Assembly: GCF_029109325.1 (NCBI RefSeq)
Contig: NZ_JAQKQJ010000012.1
Coordinates: 62,001-126,000, forward strand
Length of the DNA stretch: 64,000 nt
Direction: 5' to 3'
Source of the DNA: Nodosilinea sp. PGN35
GTDB lineage: Bacteria > Cyanobacteriota > Cyanobacteriia > Phormidesmidales > Phormidesmidaceae
The notes beneath the pieces were generated by a model that searched no databases, was not told the DNA's origin, and saw only the letters and a program-made list of their open reading frames with translations. Below, one piece after another: positions 25,013-32,581 of this stretch. The position numbers were made by a program, and so were the translations under genes. Numbering within the stretch: position 1 is the stretch's first letter; each line of letters opens with the position of its first letter.

Positions 25013-26119
25013 CTAGCGATTGCCGGGGGTGCGACCACCCTCGTCATTGCTGCCCCCGTGGGGTCGAGAATTGCCGGGGTCACAGCCCTCTGCACCATTG
25101 CCAATGCCCTGGTTACAGTTGCGGCGACGCCCGTCATCGTCATCATCGTCGTCGTCATCGTCGTCGTCACTCACATTGACGACACCGGTTTCTGTGGTAG
25201 TGGAGGTGGTGGTGGTAATGGTTTCGCTCAGGCTAGAGAAATTCCTGCTGTTGACAATATAGGCAGACTCGATGGTTTCGACTTTGCCCAGGTAAGCCAG
25301 GGCCTGATAGACAAAGCCACAGGCTTCAGAGCGAGAGACCATTCTAAACAGGTTTAGCTCGGTGACGGTGGGGTAGTTTACCAAAATGCCGCGCTCGACC
25401 AGGGCCGCGATGATGACGCGATACTCGCTGGGGATTTGGTTGGCGTCGCTGAAGATGCTCAGCAGGCTATCGACCGACTGCCCGGAGGTGACCTGGGTGA
25501 TATTCAGCCCTCGGGCCAGCATTACCAGCATGTCGAGACGGGTCATAGTGCTGTTGGTGTCAAACAGCCCGTTGGAGACCTCTAAAAAGCCCATGGAGTA
25601 GGCTTTTTGAATGGCGCTGTAGGCCCAGTAGCTGCGGGAGACGTTGCGCAGGGTGACGACCTGGCGCGAAGCAGGCTGATCAAAAGCCTGGGCAACCATG
25701 GCGGCGTACTGCGCTTTGGTGAGACTGCTGCTGGGCAAGAAATTTCCGCCAGGAAAACCGCTGACAACTCGAATGGCCGAGAGGCGATAGACAAAGTCGC
25801 TGGCCCAGTAGTTGGTGGAAATATCGCTAAAGCTGACCTGGTTGACGGCGGTGGTGGTGGTGGTGGTGGTGGTGGTGCGGCGCTGGTAAATCACCTCGCC
25901 TGCCTCTACGTCGTCATCGTCATCGTCATCGTCGTCATCTTTGGTGCGGGCCGCATCAAGGGCCTGGTCGAGCAGCGCTTCGTCTTTGAGCCAGCTGAAG
26001 TTTTGAATGGGGCCTTCGGTGGCCAGGGCGATTGCCGCCGCGCTGCCGATGGTCAAAGTGGCCAAAATGGCCGAAAGCGGTGCTAAACGCAGTAGCTTAG
26101 CCCAGTTAGTTTGAGTCAT
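25013..26119 (-). CDS. Secreted SLH-like domain protein with poly-Asp and poly-Thr tracts
   Basis: Exported protein of 368 residues. The N-terminus has a basic-hydrophobic signal peptide (MTQTNWAKLLRLAPLSAILA, with an Ala-rich end near residue 34). Ten consecutive Asp (61-70) and nine Thr (82-90) precede a region with S-layer-homology-like features: FSDISTNYWASDFVYRL at 97-113, FLPSSSLTKAQYAAMVAQAF, and a second unit SRSYWAYSAIQKAYSMGFL. Near the C-terminus are Thr-rich and 12-Asp tracts (318-329), then a Gly/Asn tail with NGAEGCDPGNSRPHGG. SLH-like domains usually attach proteins to the wall or outer membrane; the Asp tracts could bind calcium. Spacing to the promoter region is long (about 640 bases to the next gene). 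Confidence 0.8.
   Translation of the reverse strand: MTQTNWAKLLRLAPLSAILATLTIGSAAAIALATEGPIQNFSWLKDEALLDQALDAARTKDDDDDDDDDDVEAGEVIYQRRTTTTTTTTTAVNQVSFSDISTNYWASDFVYRLSAIRVVSGFPGGNFLPSSSLTKAQYAAMVAQAFDQPASRQVVTLRNVSRSYWAYSAIQKAYSMGFLEVSNGLFDTNSTMTRLDMLVMLARGLNITQVTSGQSVDSLLSIFSDANQIPSEYRVIIAALVERGILVNYPTVTELNLFRMVSRSEACGFVYQALAYLGKVETIESAYIVNSRNFSSLSETITTTTSTTTETGVVNVSDDDDDDDDDDDDGRRRNCNQGIGNGAEGCDPGNSRPHGGSNDEGGRTPGNR
25133..25168 (-). repeat. GAC/GAT microsatellite encoding 12 Asp
   Basis: Twelve consecutive Asp codons form a trinucleotide repeat (read on the plus strand as GTC/ATC units). A similar run of ten Asp codons lies at 25910-25939 and nine Thr codons at 25850-25876 in the same gene. 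Slippage here would change tract length in frame. Confidence 0.85.
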
Positions 26120-26334
26120 TCTCGTTCATTCCCCGTAGAGTCTTTGAAGTGTAATGGTGATGAGGTAGATAGACACTTCTGTAGTGCCGCCTAAACTAGC
26201 CGACCTCCGCAGTCTGCCCGTCTCATCGCTCGAAATCACAATGCTCCTCACTGCTGAGCGTCCATGACGCGCCTGAAACCTTGATGTTGCAAGGTCAAGG
26301 GCGCTTTATAAAATTCCTATACGACCTTCACAAT

Positions 26335-26371
26335 TCTTTGATAAATAGCGGAATTTTGCCTTTATCAAAGA
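26335..26371. promoter_or_regulatory. Perfect 11-bp inverted repeat upstream of the SLH-like gene
   Basis: Arms TCTTTGATAAA (26335-26345) and TTTATCAAAGA (26361-26371) surround a 15-base spacer. It lies about 215 bases before the SLH-like start. It could be an operator for a dimeric regulator or a weak terminator; a T-rich stretch (TTTTG) follows on the plus strand. Confidence 0.5.
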
Positions 26372-26576
26372 TTTTGTCGCTATCTGATCGAGAATGCTCC
26401 TGTCAACTGGGTTTTCCCTGGCTTTTGGGACACCGTCTAGGTTGATCGGGTCGTAGGTTCCTGGGGTGCTCTAACGAGAGAGGCTGGGTGCTCTGTCGTG
26501 ATGCCAATTTAGAATCGCCGCCCTTACACAGGCCTAATAGCAAAAACTATTTTCTACACAAAAATAACCGGCAAGA

Positions 26577-26747
26577 CTAGCTGATAGCGATCGCAGCCAG
26601 TTGGGCATGTTGAATACGCGGATCTGGCACGGTCAAAAGCTCATGAACAGCCACGCTGCCTACCGCACCAAATAAAGCTTCGATGAAATCAACAGAAAAC
26701 CTACGGATATTTTTAGCTACACCAGGTACGACTAGAGTAAAGCCCAT
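26577..26747 (-). CDS. Doubtful 56-aa frame upstream of the nuclease-ParA gene
   Basis: An ATG-to-TAG frame (MGFTLVVPGVAKNIRRF at the start, HAQLAAIAIS at the end) reads away from the nuclease-ParA gene and begins ten bases from its start codon. The composition is protein-like, but there is no ribosome site and I recognise no family. It may be a small gene divergent from the system, a decayed fragment, or chance. Confidence 0.25.
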   Translation of the reverse strand: MGFTLVVPGVAKNIRRFSVDFIEALFGAVGSVAVHELLTVPDPRIQHAQLAAIAIS

Positions 26748-26756
26748 AGAATAACC

Positions 26757-28100
26757 ATGAGCCTAGAACAAGCATTCCAATCGCTGCCTCCAGATGCAGC
26801 CGAGGTTGTTGTCGAATCCATTTTCTCTAAACCTTTCCTCAATGCATTGGGCTTTAATGAGGAAGAAATTGTCCCTGGATTCAAAATTAGAACTCTTGCT
26901 GTTGATCAGGCAGCGCGTAAGAACACGAGTGATGATATTTTTCTTCACACTCAGAAAGATCCCTACCTCTACATGGAAGTCAAAGGTAGATGTGTAAATC
27001 TTTCAGATGAGAGCCACCCTGACTATCGCAGAACAGTCCTCCAATTGAAAAGATATTTACTTGCCCCGTCTTCCAAATCAGTAAAGTGGGGGCTGATTAT
27101 GAACTCGCTTCATGTTCAGCTTTTTCGGAAGCACGGAAAAATTGTTCATCCAGTTACCTCCTGTTTATCTCTAGAGAGTGACTTGAATCAGGTTGTCAAA
27201 ATCCTCAAGCAGCATATAGAAAGTTCTCAAAAAGCGCTTACTATAGCCCTCTACAATAACAAAGGCGGGGTAGGCAAAACTACTACAACTATTAACCTCG
27301 CTGCAACCTTAACTCTATACAAAAAGAAGGTTTTGGTAATTGATTTCGATCACAACCAAAGTGATCTCGGCGATGCACTCAACCTCTCGCCGTTAAAAAA
27401 CAAAGTCTTGGGTGTTCTGAAAGGAAAAAACGCGGAAATTAGAGACATTATCACTCCCTACAGGCTAGAACATCCTGCTTTGAAAGAGCCTCTAGGATTT
27501 GATGTTATTGCAGCCGATGAGGCATTTTCTTCTGAAGAGCTTGACGAGTCTACACTGAGGCAATTTATAAGGCTGCATGACCTGCACAAGGCTTTAGAAC
27601 CCCTTAAAAGTGATTACGATTATATTTTGATTGACTCCCCACCAAACTGGCGACTCTTTGCCCAAAAGGCGATCTATGCCGCCGATGTGGTGCTGATTCC
27701 AGCCCGCCACGACAATCTTCACTCTCTCCAAAATGCCAGCACAGCAATTGCCCAATTTATTCCACAAATACGAGGGGAACGACATAAGTTTGACGAGTCT
27801 GGCCCTGTTGTGCTGCCTATTTTTATGAACAACACACCCACAAGGCCTGCACCTTTTCAAATTGACTTGATGCATAACGCTATTAAAAGAATAATTGTTA
27901 AATCCAGAAGGGAGATGGGTCTTGACCTGACTCCCTACTTCTATCCTAAGTATCGCCAGGGTCAAAGGAATTTGGACATGGTCAGTGTTCCCTATATGGC
28001 GTTTATTCCTAGGGCTGACTTCATGCACATGCCCGCCGCTTTTGCGTTCAAGCCTGCCCGTGAGCAATACCAAAACCTTGTTAAGGAGTATTTTCTCTAA
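26757..28100 (+). CDS. PD-(D/E)xK nuclease-ParA ATPase fusion
   Basis: A 447-residue fusion. Residues 1-150 resemble the N-terminal nuclease domain of type I restriction HsdR subunits: Glu20, LGFNEEEIVPGFKI, Asp60 in SDDIFLH, Glu74-x-Lys76 in MEVKGR, and QLKRY (Gln96-Tyr100, the QxxxY motif). All expected catalytic positions of a PD-(D/E)xK nuclease are present. Residues ~160-447 are a ParA/MinD-type ATPase: deviant Walker A KGGVGKTT (169-176, signature Lys169), Walker A' VIDFDHNQSDLG, and Walker B-like YDYILIDSPPN. The gene is AT-richer than its neighbours and has few HIP1 sites, suggesting transfer. It overlaps the following gene by one base (TAATG), so they are co-translated. The biological role is not known to me; DNA partition, plasmid interference or defence are possible. 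Confidence 0.8.
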   Translation: MSLEQAFQSLPPDAAEVVVESIFSKPFLNALGFNEEEIVPGFKIRTLAVDQAARKNTSDDIFLHTQKDPYLYMEVKGRCVNLSDESHPDYRRTVLQLKRYLLAPSSKSVKWGLIMNSLHVQLFRKHGKIVHPVTSCLSLESDLNQVVKILKQHIESSQKALTIALYNNKGGVGKTTTTINLAATLTLYKKKVLVIDFDHNQSDLGDALNLSPLKNKVLGVLKGKNAEIRDIITPYRLEHPALKEPLGFDVIAADEAFSSEELDESTLRQFIRLHDLHKALEPLKSDYDYILIDSPPNWRLFAQKAIYAADVVLIPARHDNLHSLQNASTAIAQFIPQIRGERHKFDESGPVVLPIFMNNTPTRPAPFQIDLMHNAIKRIIVKSRREMGLDLTPYFYPKYRQGQRNLDMVSVPYMAFIPRADFMHMPAAFAFKPAREQYQNLVKEYFL

Positions 28101-28777
28101 TGAGCTTTTCAGATGTTGGCAACCTGATGTGCCTGCCCTTCGATGAAATTGAGCCGGGTGAGCCTACCGATGTGCATGAATACCTGATTCAAGCGGCGGC
28201 TAACCAGCTAGGGCCAGAGGGGCGAAACTGGATTCCGGTGATTGTTAAAGAAACTGCCCCTGACCAATATCAGGTGATTGGCAATAGTTTTGTTTATGCT
28301 GTGGCGGCTGAAGCTGGGCTGGCTGAGGTCTGGTGCATTATTGCCGACGACTTGCCCGAAACTGCGGCAATTTCTCGATCGCTGGCACAAGAAGTTCTGC
28401 CTAAAACCAACCTTTCTACCGCCAGTCGCGAGGAAATTTCTGCGGCGGTAGACTATGTGCTGCACCAGCCTGCTACGCCCTTGAAGGGGGTCAGCCACGC
28501 TTCTCTAGTAGCTCGTCTCGATGAAGCCCCCCGGCAGTATTGGAAAAACTTGCAGCCAATTACGAAACTAGGCTGCCGGATCACGGGCGGTAAAAAACTC
28601 AAGGCGCTGGAAGAAGTGTTTTATCTGACGCCAGAGCCGATGCCAGAGGTGATTACAGACCGCAAGATTCTAGAGACGCTGACCACGCAGCAGCTCAAAG
28701 ACATGGCTAAAAAGCGCGATGTCAAAGGTCTATCTAAGCTCAAAAAAGCTGATTTGGTGGAGCTGTTAGCCGCTTGA
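28100..28777 (+). CDS. ParB-like protein with C-terminal Rho-N/SAP-like domain
   Basis: A 225-residue partner of the nuclease-ParA protein. The N-terminal third matches the layout of a ParB/Srx-type domain: LPFDEIEPGEPTD, then NWIPVIVKETAPDQYQVIGN and AEAGLAEVWCIIADD, like the P-I-V-V/G-x-x-R/A-x-x-x-G pattern but without the classical GERR box. The middle (about 95-190) is unassigned. The last ~35 residues (TTQQLKDMAKKRDVKGLSKL plus KKADLVELLAA) are a Rho-termination-factor N-terminal or SAP-like nucleic-acid-binding helix pair. The start codon overlaps the stop of the ATPase gene. ParA plus a ParB-like DNA-binding partner argues for a DNA-tracking module; the assignment rests on motif resemblance. 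Confidence 0.65.
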   Translation: MSFSDVGNLMCLPFDEIEPGEPTDVHEYLIQAAANQLGPEGRNWIPVIVKETAPDQYQVIGNSFVYAVAAEAGLAEVWCIIADDLPETAAISRSLAQEVLPKTNLSTASREEISAAVDYVLHQPATPLKGVSHASLVARLDEAPRQYWKNLQPITKLGCRITGGKKLKALEEVFYLTPEPMPEVITDRKILETLTTQQLKDMAKKRDVKGLSKLKKADLVELLAA

Positions 28778-28833
28778 GGTCATAGGCAAGCAACATTCTC
28801 CCCGGTGATTGGGCGGTGCCTACCTGGCTTGAG

Positions 28834-29904
28834 CTAGCTGCGGCTGTAGGCCAGCGGTTGATTTAAGCTGGCGGCCTGAAGCTGCAATTCGTTGAGCTTA
28901 GCCATCGCGCCGCCTGTGGCAATGATGTCGTGGGCTTGGGTCAATCCGGTCTCTAGCGAGTCTGCAATACCCCCCTGCCACAGGTAAAACCCGGCGTTCC
29001 ACAGGGCGGTTTTGGCCAGTTCTGAGGGGTGGCCCGAGAGCACATTCAGCAGGCGATCGCCCAGCGTTCCCTCATCCCCTAGCTCCACATCGTCGCCCTC
29101 AAACCCGTAGTCGCGGGGGTGCAGCAGCAGGCGATCGGTTTGCCCCAGATGGTTGACGCCGACGATCGCCGTTCTGCCCCGCGCCAGATCGCAGCTGCCC
29201 TCTAGCCCTTTAACGGTAATCCAGTCGGTCTGGCCACGCAGGGCAAAGGTGCCCTTGGCAAACTCTTCGGTGGGGGGGTGCACAAAGCCCATCACCAGGG
29301 TGTGGGGGCCAGCGTAGGGCGACCACAGCAGTTCTACCGTGGCAAAGGGAGGGCGTTTGCCGATTTGCTCGCGGTAGGGCACTAGCCCATGGGCCAGCGG
29401 AAAGTGCTGGGGCAGGTAGACAAAGCCAAGGCCGGTGCGGTTAAGCAGGGTGTGGGCCTGCTCCAGGCTGTGGGAGCGCAGGTCAACCCCGAGCTGCTGC
29501 CAGAGTTCGATCAGGGGAATGCCTGCTTTGGTGGGCATGCGATCGCCCCCGTGCAGCACCACTGGCACCCCCGCCGCCAGCAGCACCAGGGCGGTGATCG
29601 GGGTGACCGGGGCGGTGCGCGATCGCCCGTCGTAGGGGCAGCTCAGCACCAGGGCAGGGCGGCCATCGGCTATGGCAGGTAGGGTTGGCCCCAGCTTTTC
29701 GTAGGCGTCGAGGGTGCCCGCCAGCTCCTCGACCGTGGGGCGCTTGATGCGGTGGGCAATCATAAACGCGCCGATCTGAGCCGGGGTGGCCGTTTGGGTC
29801 AGCATCAGGCGGGTGGCGGCTTCGGCCTCGGTGCGGGTTAGCGCCCTGGAGGTGTGGCTGCCGCTGCCGACCTGTTTGAGCAAATCCCGAAACTCGTGGC
29901 TCAT
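28834..29904 (-). CDS. Anthranilate phosphoribosyltransferase family protein (TrpD-like)
   Basis: Type IV phosphoribosyltransferase-like protein related to TrpD. It has the helical N-terminal domain (SRALTRTEAEAATRLMLTQT, then AQIGAFMIAHRIKRPTVEEL) and the core with VVLHGGDRMPTKAG. The classical PRPP loop GTGGD is not conserved: the equivalent reads SCPYDGRSRTAPV, so it is probably not a tryptophan-pathway enzyme. Length 356 aa. It follows ntcB by 46 bases on the same strand, and cyanobacterial nitrate-assimilation regions often contain such a gene near ntcB. Its role there is unknown. Alternative: a divergent TrpD2-like protein binding nucleic acid. Confidence 0.8.
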   Translation of the reverse strand: MSHEFRDLLKQVGSGSHTSRALTRTEAEAATRLMLTQTATPAQIGAFMIAHRIKRPTVEELAGTLDAYEKLGPTLPAIADGRPALVLSCPYDGRSRTAPVTPITALVLLAAGVPVVLHGGDRMPTKAGIPLIELWQQLGVDLRSHSLEQAHTLLNRTGLGFVYLPQHFPLAHGLVPYREQIGKRPPFATVELLWSPYAGPHTLVMGFVHPPTEEFAKGTFALRGQTDWITVKGLEGSCDLARGRTAIVGVNHLGQTDRLLLHPRDYGFEGDDVELGDEGTLGDRLLNVLSGHPSELAKTALWNAGFYLWQGGIADSLETGLTQAHDIIATGGAMAKLNELQLQAASLNQPLAYSRS

Positions 29905-29950
29905 AGAAACTGCTAACCCTGGGCAAGAGGGATTCCTAAAGGATGATTAC

Positions 29951-30877
29951 CTAACTGTAAGATACCGCTGCGGCCCTGGGTCGGGCGGGAGTAGCCAGGC
30001 TCTGCACCAGATCGTGAAACCGCTGAATGGGGGGAATCACCAGGCGATCGCGGGTGGTCACCAGCACCACGGAGCGAGTCAGCACGGGCGCTTCGGTGGG
30101 GCGCACTGCCAGGGTAGAGTCGTCGCGGCAGTCGGCCAGGGCCGACTGGGGCAGCAGGGCGACAAAGTTGCCCTGGCGAATCACGCCGCGAAAGGCGTCG
30201 AGGGTATTGAGCTCCATGGCCGGGTTAAACACCTCGCCCCGATCCTGAAACTGCTGCTGCACCAGCCGCGCCATGCCGTAGCCGTCTTTAAAGATAATCT
30301 GCGGAAATCGGGCCAGCATCTCCCAGGAAATGGCGGGCTGGCAGGCCAGGTCGTGGTGGCCCGCCATCAGCACCTCAATCGGCTCGGTAAACAGCGGTGT
30401 GACCACCATTTCGGGCTGGGTGGTGAGGCGGGGGTTGTCCATCACGATGGCCAGATCGACCAGGCCGTCGCGCAGCACCTTGAGGGAGCGATCGCTGCCC
30501 AGGGCCGTCACCCGCAGCTGCACCTGGGGATATTCGGCACAAAACTGCTGGAGTACAGGCGGCAGCACCGTGGCGCACACCGACTGAATCGCCGCCACGC
30601 ACAGCTCGGGCTGTTTGCCCGCCATCAGGTCGGCAATATCCCTAGAGACCTGCACCCAGTCTTGGTAGATGCGCTTGGCCTTGGGCAGCAGCCGTTCGCC
30701 CGCCACCGTGAGCTTGGCCTGGGCACCCCGATGAAACAGGGGCGCATCCAGCTCGGCCTCCAGGGCCTGCACCTGGCGGCTGACGGTAGACTGCGTTACC
30801 TGGCACTGCTGAGCCGCCGCCTGAAAGCTGCCGGTCTCGGCCACCGATAAAAACGCCTGGAGCTGCTCTATACGCAT
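29951..30877 (-). CDS. ntcB: LysR-type regulator, candidate NtcB (nitrate assimilation activator)
   Basis: LysR-family transcription factor. The N-terminal winged HTH is clear: MRIEQLQAFLSVAETGSFQA, QCQVTQSTVSRQVQALEAEL. The effector domain occupies about 90-305 (VCATVLPPVLQQFCAEYPQV). Length 309 aa. The ATG at 30877 is preferred; ten upstream residues are not family-like. NtcB activates nirA-type operons in response to nitrite. Here the gene lies in the block divergent from nirA, next to the TrpD-like and CpcE-like genes, the same company ntcB keeps in other cyanobacteria, and two TGCA-N5-TGCA-like motifs sit in the nirA promoter. The identification rests mainly on this context. Confidence 0.82.
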   Translation of the reverse strand: MRIEQLQAFLSVAETGSFQAAAQQCQVTQSTVSRQVQALEAELDAPLFHRGAQAKLTVAGERLLPKAKRIYQDWVQVSRDIADLMAGKQPELCVAAIQSVCATVLPPVLQQFCAEYPQVQLRVTALGSDRSLKVLRDGLVDLAIVMDNPRLTTQPEMVVTPLFTEPIEVLMAGHHDLACQPAISWEMLARFPQIIFKDGYGMARLVQQQFQDRGEVFNPAMELNTLDAFRGVIRQGNFVALLPQSALADCRDDSTLAVRPTEAPVLTRSVVLVTTRDRLVIPPIQRFHDLVQSLATPARPRAAAVSYS

Positions 30878-30970
30878 TCTTGACAGTATCCACACCGCTG
30901 CTAGCAAAACGGCCTGACCGGTTCCGTCAGGTCGCCCTTGTCTTGATTAGCAGATCGTATCCCCGCACTT

Positions 30971-30991
30971 GGTATCAAAAGTAGCGATACC
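30971..30991. promoter_or_regulatory. Inverted repeat upstream of ntcB
   Basis: GGTATC (30971-30976) and GATACC (30986-30991) are separated by nine bases, about 95-115 bases before the ntcB start. The dyad spacing suits a dimeric regulator such as a LysR protein, so autoregulation is possible. No NtcA consensus (GTA-N8-TAC) was found here. Confidence 0.35.
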
Positions 30992-31074
30992 GGCTGTGGT
31001 GGCTGGCTTCTTGGCAAACAGCCGAAAGCCGGGCAACTCACTTCCGCCCTGGCCGGATTGATGCTTTATCCAGT

Positions 31075-31122
31075 CTTCCCCAGCAGCGGTCTTCCCCAGC
31101 AGCGGCCTTCCCCAGCAGCGGC
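31075..31122. repeat. Three tandem 16-bp repeats upstream of ntcB
   Basis: The unit CTTCCCCAGCAGCGGY occurs three times without spacer (31075, 31091, 31107), differing only in the last base. It lies just past the stop codon of the HEAT-repeat gene and about 200 bases before ntcB. Confidence 0.85.
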
Positions 31123-31132
31123 ATAAAAGCGA

Positions 31133-32314
31133 TTAGACCGCCTGAGTCTGGAGCTGGCGCAGGGCTGCCTCGGCGTGGAGCTGCACGCCGGGGTCGGGGT
31201 CGTGCAGCAGCGATCGCAGCTCGGCCTCTAGTGTCGGGTCGCCCATCTGGCCCAGGGCCAGCACCAGGTGACGGCGCAGGGTACTGTTTTTAGCGACGGC
31301 TGGCAACCGCTGGAGCCAGTTTGCCAGGGCCGAGGTGGCGAGGAAACGGTGGTCGGGGGCCACAGCGGCCAGCCCCTGCACCAGGGCCAGCCGAGCCGGA
31401 TGCTCCAGGCGATCCCAGGCCTGAATCAAACCTTCCAGGGCGGTGGTGGTGTTCTGCCAGCCCAGGGCCTGCACGGTAAAAATTTGCAGAGCCTCAGGGG
31501 TGTCGGGGGTTTGCAGCAGCTCTAGCAGCGGCGCTGCCGCCGCCGCCGTCGACAGCCGCCCCAGGGCGTAGGCGGCCTGCTGGGCCACCTGTTCATCGGC
31601 GTCTCTGAGCAGCGGCGCGAGGGCATCGATTAGCTGGGGGGTAGACAGGCGCGCTCGCATCCCCAGCAGCCCGCGAATGGCTGCCCCCCGCACCGCCGCC
31701 GCCGGGTCGCCCAGGCTGCGCTGCACCACGGGCAGCAGGGTGGGGTCGGCAAAGGCGCTGAGGGCATCGAGGGCGGTGGCCCGCACGGGCCACCGCTCGT
31801 CTGCCATGGCCTGCTTCAGCAGGGGAACGGTGGCGGGGTGGTGAATGCGGGCCAGAGCCTGCACCGCAGCGGGCCGCAGAGCGGGTTGGGCCAGCTGCTC
31901 GCCCAGGGCGGCGATCGCCGAGGGGCCAATCTGGGTCAGGGCCGCCGCCACCGCCTGGCGCAGATCCTCATCGGCGGTGGTGGCGAAGGTGGTCACCAGC
32001 GCGGCGGTCACCTCGGGGCGGTCAAACTCTCCCAGGGCGCGGGCGGCAAACCAGCGGGCCTCCCAGTCGCAGGCCTCATTTTGCACCAGGGCCAGCAGGT
32101 CGGGCAGCGCCGCCTCCCCCAGGTCAGCAATCTGGCGCGACTGCTCCCAGCGATCGTGAAAATCTCCGGCGCGCAGCCTGGCTACCGCCGCCCCGGTCTG
32201 ACCCACCGCCGCACCCAAAACCGCAAACTCATCAAAAGGGGCCACCGCATACTCCTGGTTGACTTGGAATCTAGCTCTGGGGCTGTCGGCACTGGAGCCG
32301 GGCCCCTCCACCAT
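31133..32314 (-). CDS. HEAT-repeat (CpcE-like) protein, candidate nitrite reductase maturation factor
   Basis: A 393-residue protein made almost wholly of HEAT/PBS-lyase-type helical repeats of about 30 residues (for example WEARWFAARALGEFDRPEV, LRQAVAAALTQIGPSAIAAL, QVAQQAAYALGRLST). It resembles the CpcE phycobilin lyase family but is not beside phycobilisome genes. In cyanobacteria a CpcE-like protein (NirB in Synechococcus, All0605 in Anabaena, from memory) is encoded next to nirA and supports nitrite reductase maturation. The divergent position 267 bases from nirA makes that role likely here; it is inferred from context. GAGG lies five bases before the ATG at 32314. Confidence 0.78.
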   Translation of the reverse strand: MVEGPGSSADSPRARFQVNQEYAVAPFDEFAVLGAAVGQTGAAVARLRAGDFHDRWEQSRQIADLGEAALPDLLALVQNEACDWEARWFAARALGEFDRPEVTAALVTTFATTADEDLRQAVAAALTQIGPSAIAALGEQLAQPALRPAAVQALARIHHPATVPLLKQAMADERWPVRATALDALSAFADPTLLPVVQRSLGDPAAAVRGAAIRGLLGMRARLSTPQLIDALAPLLRDADEQVAQQAAYALGRLSTAAAAAPLLELLQTPDTPEALQIFTVQALGWQNTTTALEGLIQAWDRLEHPARLALVQGLAAVAPDHRFLATSALANWLQRLPAVAKNSTLRRHLVLALGQMGDPTLEAELRSLLHDPDPGVQLHAEAALRQLQTQAV

Positions 32315-32349
32315 AGGGCCTCACCCTGGGTTTCTGTAAGGGTTGACTA

Positions 32350-32384
32350 TGCAGTTCGCGCAGCCGCCTCTTGCGGAGCCTGCA
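32350..32384 (+). promoter_or_regulatory. Two candidate NtcB (LysR) sites in the nirA promoter
   Basis: TGCA-N5-CGCA at 32350-32362 and TGCG-N5-TGCA at 32372-32384 each match the TGCA-N5-TGCA pattern described for NtcB with one mismatch. Both lie just upstream of the NtcA site, as in characterised nirA promoters. Confidence 0.55.
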
Positions 32385-32400
32385 TGGTGCTTTTAAAAAC

Positions 32401-32442
32401 GTATGAGTCTATACAAAAGCCTCCCTAGAGCGGTTCTAGGCT
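32401..32442 (+). promoter_or_regulatory. nirA: NtcA-activated promoter of nirA
   Basis: A perfect NtcA site GTA-TGAGTCTA-TAC (GTA-N8-TAC) at 32401-32414 is followed 22 bases later by TAGGCT (32437-32442), a TA-N3-T -10 box. This is the canonical class II NtcA arrangement, with transcription expected to begin near 32449 and a leader of about 130 bases before the nirA start. The site implies activation under nitrogen limitation. Confidence 0.85.
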
Positions 32443-32581
32443 AGCCACACCTAACCCAGGCCGCCCTGGTTGTTCTGTAGCAATTGCGGCAGTAGCGACC
32501 GGGGGAGACTGAGAAACTTTCCCCAACGAGGGCCTCAGGTAGGGATTGTGTCGGTAAACGTCTTGCTACAACGGTGTACCA

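Larger units (their letters stand above)
26120..26756. other. Divergent intergenic region between SLH-like gene and nuclease-ParA gene
   Basis: About 640 bases, AT-rich in its middle. It should contain both divergent promoters. It holds a perfect 11-bp inverted repeat at 26335-26371 (listed separately) and a doubtful 56-codon minus-strand frame at 26577-26747. No array of repeats that would look like a ParB-binding centromere is evident. Confidence 0.4.

Noticed and set aside
26120..26756. Centromere-like parS array for the ParA/ParB-like pair
   Set aside because: Only one inverted repeat is seen, and it is closer to the SLH-like gene; no set of repeated sites is evident.
29786..30850. 354-codon plus-strand frame over ntcB and the TrpD-like start
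   Set aside because: Antisense to two well-supported genes and Gly/His-rich without any domain.
31075..31122. CRISPR-like array
   Set aside because: The 16-bp units have no spacers; it is a simple tandem repeat and no cas genes are present.
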